Source: Gammaproteobacteria bacterium (GTDB lineage: Bacteria; Gemmatimonadota; Gemmatimonadetes; Longimicrobiales; Gaopeijiaceae). From it: DNA of 39,078 nucleotides. The translations under genes and the position numbers were made by a program. The notes under the pieces were generated by a model, which was not told the origin of the DNA, searched no databases, and worked only from the letters and a program-made list of their open reading frames with translations. The stretch spans positions 1-39,078 of the forward strand of contig VXNP01000063.1 of the NCBI GenBank assembly GCA_009840525.1. The letters run 5' to 3'. Shown one piece after another: positions 34,690-39,078 of the stretch (the first letter of the stretch is position 1; each line of letters begins with the position of its first letter).

Positions 34690-35250
34690 ATGACCACGCA
34701 GAGTTTCCACGGCACCACCGTGCTCGCGGTCCGCAAGGAGGGCCAGGTCGCCATGGGGGCCGACGGTCAGGTCACGATGGGGGACACCATCGTGAAGACT
34801 GCGGCCCGCAAGGTTCGTACGCTCAAGGACGGCCGCTTCCTCGCCGGGTTTGCGGGGGCGGTCGCGGACGCGTTCACGCTCTTCGAGACGCTGGAGGCCA
34901 AGCTGGAGCAGTTCCCCTCGAACCTGACGCGCGCGTGCGTGGAAATGGCGAAGGACTGGCGCACGGATCGCGCGCTGCGTCGTCTGGATGCCCTGTTGGT
35001 GGTGGCCGACACCGAACACCTGTTCCTGATCGGAGGAGACGGCAACGTCCTCGAACCCGACGACGAGGTGGTGGCGATCGGCTCGGGAGGAGCTTATGCC
35101 CTGGCCGCGGCTCGCGCGCTCAGGGCGCATTCCGCGCTTTCCGCTTCGGAGATCGTGCGCGCCAGCCTGGCGATCGCCGGCGAAATCTGCGTCTACAGCA
35201 ACGAAGAGATTACGGTTCTGGACCTGGGGTCCCAGTCCGAGAGGTTGTGA
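34690..35250 (+). CDS. hslV: ATP-dependent protease peptidase subunit HslV
   Basis: A 186-residue N-terminal-nucleophile threonine protease, forming double hexamers that work with HslU to degrade misfolded or regulatory proteins. The precursor begins MTTQSFHG, and removal of these eight residues would expose Thr9 of [19 protein letters not shown], as in Bacillus ClpQ. The family segments [29 protein letters not shown] and [16 protein letters not shown] are intact, including the substrate-pocket GSGG. The ATG at 34690 is chosen over upstream in-frame codons because only a short propeptide is expected. The 209 bp upstream show no convincing promoter. The stop overlaps the hslU start as TGATG. 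Confidence 0.95.
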   Translation: MTTQSFHGTTVLAVRKEGQVAMGADGQVTMGDTIVKTAARKVRTLKDGRFLAGFAGAVADAFTLFETLEAKLEQFPSNLTRACVEMAKDWRTDRALRRLDALLVVADTEHLFLIGGDGNVLEPDDEVVAIGSGGAYALAAARALRAHSALSASEIVRASLAIAGEICVYSNEEITVLDLGSQSERL

Positions 35251-36761
35251 TGGTCGTTTCAACGACGGAGCCCACGGCGCCTTCCGCAGCCGCGGCCGAG
35301 ACCGACGCCGTGCCCGACTGGCTCGAGCAGCTCACGCCACGCCAGATCGTGACGGAGCTGGACAAGTACATCGTGGGCCAGGAGGAGGCCAAGCGCGCCG
35401 TCGCCATCGCGATGCGCAATCGCTGGCGCCGGCAGCGGGTCGAGGACGAACTGAGGGACGAGATCCTGCCCAACAATCTGATCCTCATGGGCACCACCGG
35501 TGTCGGAAAGACCGAGATCGCCCGCCGTCTGGCCCGGCTGACGGGCGCGCCCTTCGTCAAGGTCGAGGCGTCCAAGTTCACCGAGGTGGGATACGTGGGC
35601 CGGGATGTCGAATCGATGATCCGCGACCTCGTCGACACCTCGGTGAACATGGTGCGCGCCGAGCGCGAGGACAGCGTCCAGGAGGAGGCCGAGCGCCGGG
35701 TCGAGGAGCAGCTTCTCGACCTTCTGCTTCCGCCGATGGACGGGCGCACCCCTCCGGCCGGACCCGTCGTGGTGACCGACGGCGTTCCCAAGGTCTTCGT
35801 CGCCGGTCCCCAGGGCGTACAGGAGCATGCCGCCGGCGAGGAGCTGAGCGAGGAGGACGAGCGCCTGATCATGCGCCGGCAGCGCACCCGCGAGAAGCTC
35901 CGCAGCCTGCTGCGGGACGGGCAACTCGAGGAGCGGGAAGTCGAGGTGGAGGTCAGTCAGGCTCCGGCCATCGACGGCATGATGGTGCCCATGGGCGGCA
36001 TGGAGGGGATGGAATACAACTTCTCCGAGATGCTCCAGGAGATGCTCCCCAAGCGCACCAAGAGGCGCAGCGTGACCGTCGCGGAAGCGCGCCGCATCCT
36101 CATCCAGGACGAACTGGACCGGCTCGTGGACATGGACGAGGTCGTCAACGAGGCACTCATCCGCGCGGAAGACATGGGGATGATCTTCCTGGACGAGATC
36201 GACAAGATCGCGGGCGACCGCGGGGGCTACGGGCCCGATGTCAGCAGGGGAGGCGTCCAGCGTGACCTGCTGCCGGTGGTGGAGGGCTGCAACGTCCAGA
36301 CCAAGTACGGGCTGGTGCGAACCGACCACATCCTCTTCATCGCCGCCGGCGCCTTCCACGTCTCCAAGCCCAGCGACCTCATTCCGGAGCTGCAGGGCCG
36401 CTTTCCCATCCGCGTGGAACTGCACAGCCTCGACGAAGGACACTTCAAGCGCATCCTGCAGGAGCCGCGAAACGCCCTGCTGGTGCAGTACCAGGCGCTC
36501 ATCGAGACCGAGGGTGCACGGGCCGAGTTCACGCCCGGCGGCGTCGAGGAGATCGCGCGCATCGCGGCGCGCCTGAACGAACGGATGGAGAACATCGGCG
36601 CCCGCCGCCTGCAGACCGTCATGACGACGCTCCTGGAAGAGGTGCTCTTCGAGTTGCCCAGCGAGGAGATGGAACGCCCGCTCGTCGTCGACCGCGGGTT
36701 CGTGCGCACGCACCTGGAGGAGATCGCGGAGGACGAGGACCTGCGCCGCTATATCCTGTAG
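35250..36761 (+). CDS. hslU: ATP-dependent protease ATPase subunit HslU
   Basis: A 503-residue AAA+ unfoldase that feeds proteins to HslV. Walker A is GTTGVGKTE (81-89), with Thr in place of the usual Pro. The pore loop GYVGRD is at 114-119, Walker B MIFLDEIDKIAGD at 311-323, and the sensor segments IAAGAFH and ELQGRFPIRVEL follow. The I domain (about 120-305) is long, with an acidic coiled stretch and a Met/Gly-rich part (DGMMVPMGGMEGMEYNF), making the protein about 60 residues longer than E. coli HslU. The C-terminus ends DLRRYIL, which normally docks into HslV. It is coupled to hslV and followed by 227 non-coding bp. Confidence 0.95.
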   Translation: MVVSTTEPTAPSAAAAETDAVPDWLEQLTPRQIVTELDKYIVGQEEAKRAVAIAMRNRWRRQRVEDELRDEILPNNLILMGTTGVGKTEIARRLARLTGAPFVKVEASKFTEVGYVGRDVESMIRDLVDTSVNMVRAEREDSVQEEAERRVEEQLLDLLLPPMDGRTPPAGPVVVTDGVPKVFVAGPQGVQEHAAGEELSEEDERLIMRRQRTREKLRSLLRDGQLEEREVEVEVSQAPAIDGMMVPMGGMEGMEYNFSEMLQEMLPKRTKRRSVTVAEARRILIQDELDRLVDMDEVVNEALIRAEDMGMIFLDEIDKIAGDRGGYGPDVSRGGVQRDLLPVVEGCNVQTKYGLVRTDHILFIAAGAFHVSKPSDLIPELQGRFPIRVELHSLDEGHFKRILQEPRNALLVQYQALIETEGARAEFTPGGVEEIARIAARLNERMENIGARRLQTVMTTLLEEVLFELPSEEMERPLVVDRGFVRTHLEEIAEDEDLRRYIL

Positions 36762-36914
36762 GCTACGGCCCGAGTGACCCTGGGCGGACCGGCCGCTCGC
36801 GGAGGATCGCCCGCGGGCGCAGGTGGGTTGCCCACGCCGGCTGGTTCTCGACGACCATGGTCCTCTCCGGGTGCCGCTTCCCCGGCGCCTCGGACCTTGG
36901 TAGCTTGGGGGCGC

Positions 36915-36933
36915 GTCTGCCAAAATGGCAGAC
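36915..36933. promoter_or_regulatory. Perfect 19-bp inverted repeat upstream of argF
   Basis: GTCTGCCA-AAA-TGGCAGAC is a perfect dyad with 8-bp arms, 55 bp before the argF ATG and 153 bp after hslU. A possible -10, TAGCTT (36901-36906), lies just upstream, which would put the dyad at the start of transcription, a common operator place. It does not resemble the AT-rich ArgR box. It is not followed by a T-run, so it is not a standard terminator. The rest of the 227-bp gap shows nothing else recognisable. Confidence 0.6.
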
Positions 36934-36988
36934 TGGAGCAGGCCACCCTCATCTCGACCGCCGACCGGGAATCGCCTTCCCCGAGTCC

Positions 36989-37918
36989 ATGACCCCAGCC
37001 CGCAAGAAGGACTTTCTGTCCCTACGGGATTTCACCCGCGACGAACTGGCGTCGTTGCTGGAGCACGCTCGGCGCCTGAAGGCCGGAGAGGGTCCGGGCG
37101 TGCCGCTTCGGGGCAAGTCACTGGCGATGGTTTTCCGCAAGAATTCCACCCGCACCCGGGTGGCGTTCGAGGTGGGCATGGTCCAGTTGGGCGGGCAGGC
37201 GCTCTTCCTCTCCGCGGTGGACACGCAGATCGGACGCAACGAGCCGCTCGCCGACACCGCGCGCGTCCTGGGGCGCTACGTGGACGGCATCATGATCCGG
37301 ACGTTCGATCAGGAGGAGGTCGAGCAGCTGGCCCGCTGGGCGCCGATTCCGGTCATCAACGGCCTCACCGACCTCCTTCACCCCTGTCAACTGCTCGCCG
37401 ATCTCATGACCATTCGGGAGGAGTTCGGACCGGGGTTCGACGGAATTCGGGTCGCCTGGATCGGAGACGGAAACAACATGGCCAACTCCTGGCTGAACGC
37501 CGCGTCAATTCTCGGCTTTGAGCTGGCGCTGGCGTGCCCCCGGGGCTTCGACCCGGACCCCGGGATCGTGGCGCGCGCCCGCGGGGCCGCCCCCGTGCAC
37601 CTCACCCGATCGCCGCGTGAGGCCGCCGACGGCGCCGATGTGGTCACCACCGACGTGTGGGCTTCGATGGGACAGGAAGGCGAGGCCGATGCACGCCGGG
37701 ACGCCTTTTCGGGTTATACCGTAGATCGCGCGCTGATGGCGCGGGCCTCCAAAAGGGCGATCTTCCTGCATTGCCTCCCCGCCCACCGGGGCGAAGAGGT
37801 CACGGAGGCGGTCCTGGAAGGCCCCCGTTCGCGCGTGTTCCGGGAGGCGGAGAACCGATTGCACACCCAGAAGGCCCTCTTGATCGCACTGCTGGGAGAG
37901 GATTGCAATGATGAATGA
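36989..37918 (+). CDS. argF: Ornithine carbamoyltransferase
   Basis: A 309-residue enzyme of arginine synthesis, making citrulline from ornithine and carbamoyl phosphate. The carbamoyl-phosphate loop is STRTR (53-57), with HPCQ at 131-134. The ornithine side has DVWASMGQE near 222-230, and the catalytic [11 protein letters not shown] is near 261-271. The ATG at 36989 starts [16 protein letters not shown], the usual family start; the frame is open upstream into the leader but that part is unlike the family. Whether it is anabolic or catabolic (argF or arcB) cannot be told from sequence alone, and no arcA or arcC is present nearby. gcvT follows after 36 bp. Confidence 0.95.
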   Translation: MTPARKKDFLSLRDFTRDELASLLEHARRLKAGEGPGVPLRGKSLAMVFRKNSTRTRVAFEVGMVQLGGQALFLSAVDTQIGRNEPLADTARVLGRYVDGIMIRTFDQEEVEQLARWAPIPVINGLTDLLHPCQLLADLMTIREEFGPGFDGIRVAWIGDGNNMANSWLNAASILGFELALACPRGFDPDPGIVARARGAAPVHLTRSPREAADGADVVTTDVWASMGQEGEADARRDAFSGYTVDRALMARASKRAIFLHCLPAHRGEEVTEAVLEGPRSRVFREAENRLHTQKALLIALLGEDCNDE

Positions 37919-37954
37919 CCGGAGGTGGAAGCCAATGACCGGGAGAGGGACTCC

Positions 37955-39064
37955 ATGAGCGCGGTGCTCGCCCGCACTCCGCTCCATGAGGAACACCTGC
38001 GGGCCGGCGGCAGGATGGTGCCCTTCGCGGGATACCAGATGCCGGTCCAGTATCGCCGGGGCATTCGCGCGGAGCACAGCGCGGTGCGCGAGCGCGCGGG
38101 TCTCTTCGATGTCTCGCACATGGGCGAATTCGAGGTGCGTGGCGCCGAGGCACTCGACCTGGTTCAGTGGCTTACCACCAACGACGCGGGCCGCATGGAG
38201 GTGGGGCAGGCTCAGTACTCCGCATTCTGTGACGAGAAGGGATGCGTGCTGGACGATCTGCTGGTCTATCGCTTCGAGGACCGCTACCTGCTGGTGGTCA
38301 ACGCGGCCAACCGCGACAAGGACTGGGCGTGGGTCACGCGGCACGCGTCCGGCTTCGACTGCGAAGTGCGCGACGTTTCCGACCGAACCGCGCTGCTGGC
38401 GCTGCAGGGGCCTTCGGCCGCGGGCATCCTCGCCCGGCTCACCGGAGCGGACCTGGAAGCGGTGGGCTACTACCGCTTCACCACCGGCGAGGTCGCCGGT
38501 GTGCCGGCGATGGTGGCGCGCACCGGGTATACCGGAGAGGACGGCTTCGAGCTGTACCTGGAGGCCGGCGACGCGCCGGCGGTCTGGCGCGCGCTGCTCG
38601 AAGCCGGTGCCAGGCACGGTCTGGAACCCACTGGGCTTGGCGCCCGGGACTCGCTCCGGCTCGAAATGGGCTACGCCCTCTACGGCAACGATCTGGACGA
38701 AGAGCACAGCGCGCTCGAGTCGGGGCTGGGCTGGGTGGTGAAGCGGGGGAAGGGCGACTTTTCGGGGCGTGACGCGCTGGTGCGCCAGAAGGCCGAGGGG
38801 GTTCCGCGCCGCCTCGTCGGGCTGCGTCTACTCGAACGTGGCTTCCCGCGGCCCGGCTACGAGATCGTCACGGAGGGCGAGGTCGCCGGAACCCTCACCA
38901 GCGGGACGGTGAGCCCGTCGCTGGGAGAGGGGATCGCCATGGGCTACCTCCCCACCCCCCTCGCCGCCCCCGGCACGCAGGTGGCCGTGCGCATCCGCCG
39001 GGCGGATGTCCGCGCCGAGGTGGCCCGCCCCCCCTTCTACCGGCACGGCTCGATCCGGCGCTGA
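37955..39064 (+). CDS. gcvT: Glycine cleavage system T protein (aminomethyltransferase)
   Basis: A 369-residue tetrahydrofolate-dependent enzyme that takes the aminomethyl group from lipoyl-GcvH, releasing ammonia and methylene-THF. Family segments are [52 protein letters not shown] (with the catalytic-site Asp), [18 protein letters not shown] and [20 protein letters not shown]. The C-terminal barrel ([20 protein letters not shown]) is complete. I chose the ATG at 37955, which has GGGAGAGGGA 4 bp upstream, over the GTG at 37925. No glycine riboswitch fits in the 36 bp after argF. The next gene's start lies 12 bp beyond the stop. Confidence 0.95.
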   Translation: MSAVLARTPLHEEHLRAGGRMVPFAGYQMPVQYRRGIRAEHSAVRERAGLFDVSHMGEFEVRGAEALDLVQWLTTNDAGRMEVGQAQYSAFCDEKGCVLDDLLVYRFEDRYLLVVNAANRDKDWAWVTRHASGFDCEVRDVSDRTALLALQGPSAAGILARLTGADLEAVGYYRFTTGEVAGVPAMVARTGYTGEDGFELYLEAGDAPAVWRALLEAGARHGLEPTGLGARDSLRLEMGYALYGNDLDEEHSALESGLGWVVKRGKGDFSGRDALVRQKAEGVPRRLVGLRLLERGFPRPGYEIVTEGEVAGTLTSGTVSPSLGEGIAMGYLPTPLAAPGTQVAVRIRRADVRAEVARPPFYRHGSIRR

Positions 39065-39067
39065 CAC

Positions 39068-39078
39068 GGAGGCTCATG
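39068..39078 (+). promoter_or_regulatory. Ribosome binding site and start codon of the next gene
   Basis: GGAGG at 39068-39072 is followed after three bases by ATG at 39076-39078, the last bases of the window. This is probably the start of the gene after gcvT. gcvH is the usual neighbour, but no coding sequence is visible to support that. Confidence 0.6.

Noticed and set aside
36808..36819. 12-bp palindrome CGCCCGCGGGCG after hslU
   Set aside because: Pure GC sequence in a GC-rich genome; no T-run, and such palindromes are expected by chance.

Overview
The window is a contiguous, GC-rich, gene-dense stretch of chromosome from a diderm bacterium. It most likely belongs to the Gemmatimonadota or a close high-GC relative in the FCB group. 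This is inferred from gene content: a roughly 2,000-residue SprA-like outer-membrane protein, an Ig/LVIVD-repeat secreted protein, LptFG with an enlarged LptF, a Gram-negative type IV pilus machine, and signal peptides ending in A-x-A-Q-like sites. No rRNA, tRNA, CRISPR array or transposase was found, and no gene-free stretch exceeds 300 bases.

Layout. 1-1440: a minus-strand AAA+/DUF4143 ATPase with a striking array of four 15-bp repeats at an exact 22-bp period upstream of it. 1525-4060: a small lipoprotein, then a secreted Ig/LVIVD-repeat protein, ending in a good hairpin terminator. 4066-6599: lptF and lptG on the minus strand, overlapping by ATGA. 6684-12788: a giant SprA-like protein, divergent from lptF. 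12914-16806: a double helix-hairpin-helix ComEA-like protein, pilT, pilC and psd. 16983-20690: an AGCS amino-acid:cation symporter, a Y-family DNA polymerase (minus strand) and a Mn-type superoxide dismutase. 20959-21957: a secreted peptidase-like protein with two LysM repeats. 22071-28969: nine tightly packed pilus genes (four prepilin-like proteins, then pilM, pilN, pilO, pilP, pilQ). 29092-33546: aroC, aroK and topA with a near-consensus promoter. 33563-36761: a Xer recombinase, hslV and hslU. 36989-39064: argF and gcvT, with the ribosome binding site and start codon of the next gene at the very end.

How the genes work together. The two pilus blocks supply a retraction ATPase, the inner-membrane platform, the PilMNOP alignment complex, the outer-membrane secretin and minor pilins. 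The ComEA-like DNA-binding protein overlaps pilT, so this pilus may serve DNA uptake as well as motility. The extension ATPase PilB, major pilin PilA and prepilin peptidase PilD are not in the window. LptFG exports lipopolysaccharide, SprA-like and PilQ proteins are outer-membrane gates, and the LysM protein may remodel peptidoglycan. The 29-39 kb part is mostly housekeeping, and its topA-xerC-hslV-hslU order recalls the Bacillus topA-trmFO-codV-clpQ-clpY locus.

Most of the window is recognisable core biology. The observations most worth following are the 22-bp-period repeat array, the SprA homologue outside Bacteroidota, the double-HhH/pilT coupling, the large extracytoplasmic insertions in LptF and the AGCS symporter, and the perfect dyad upstream of argF.
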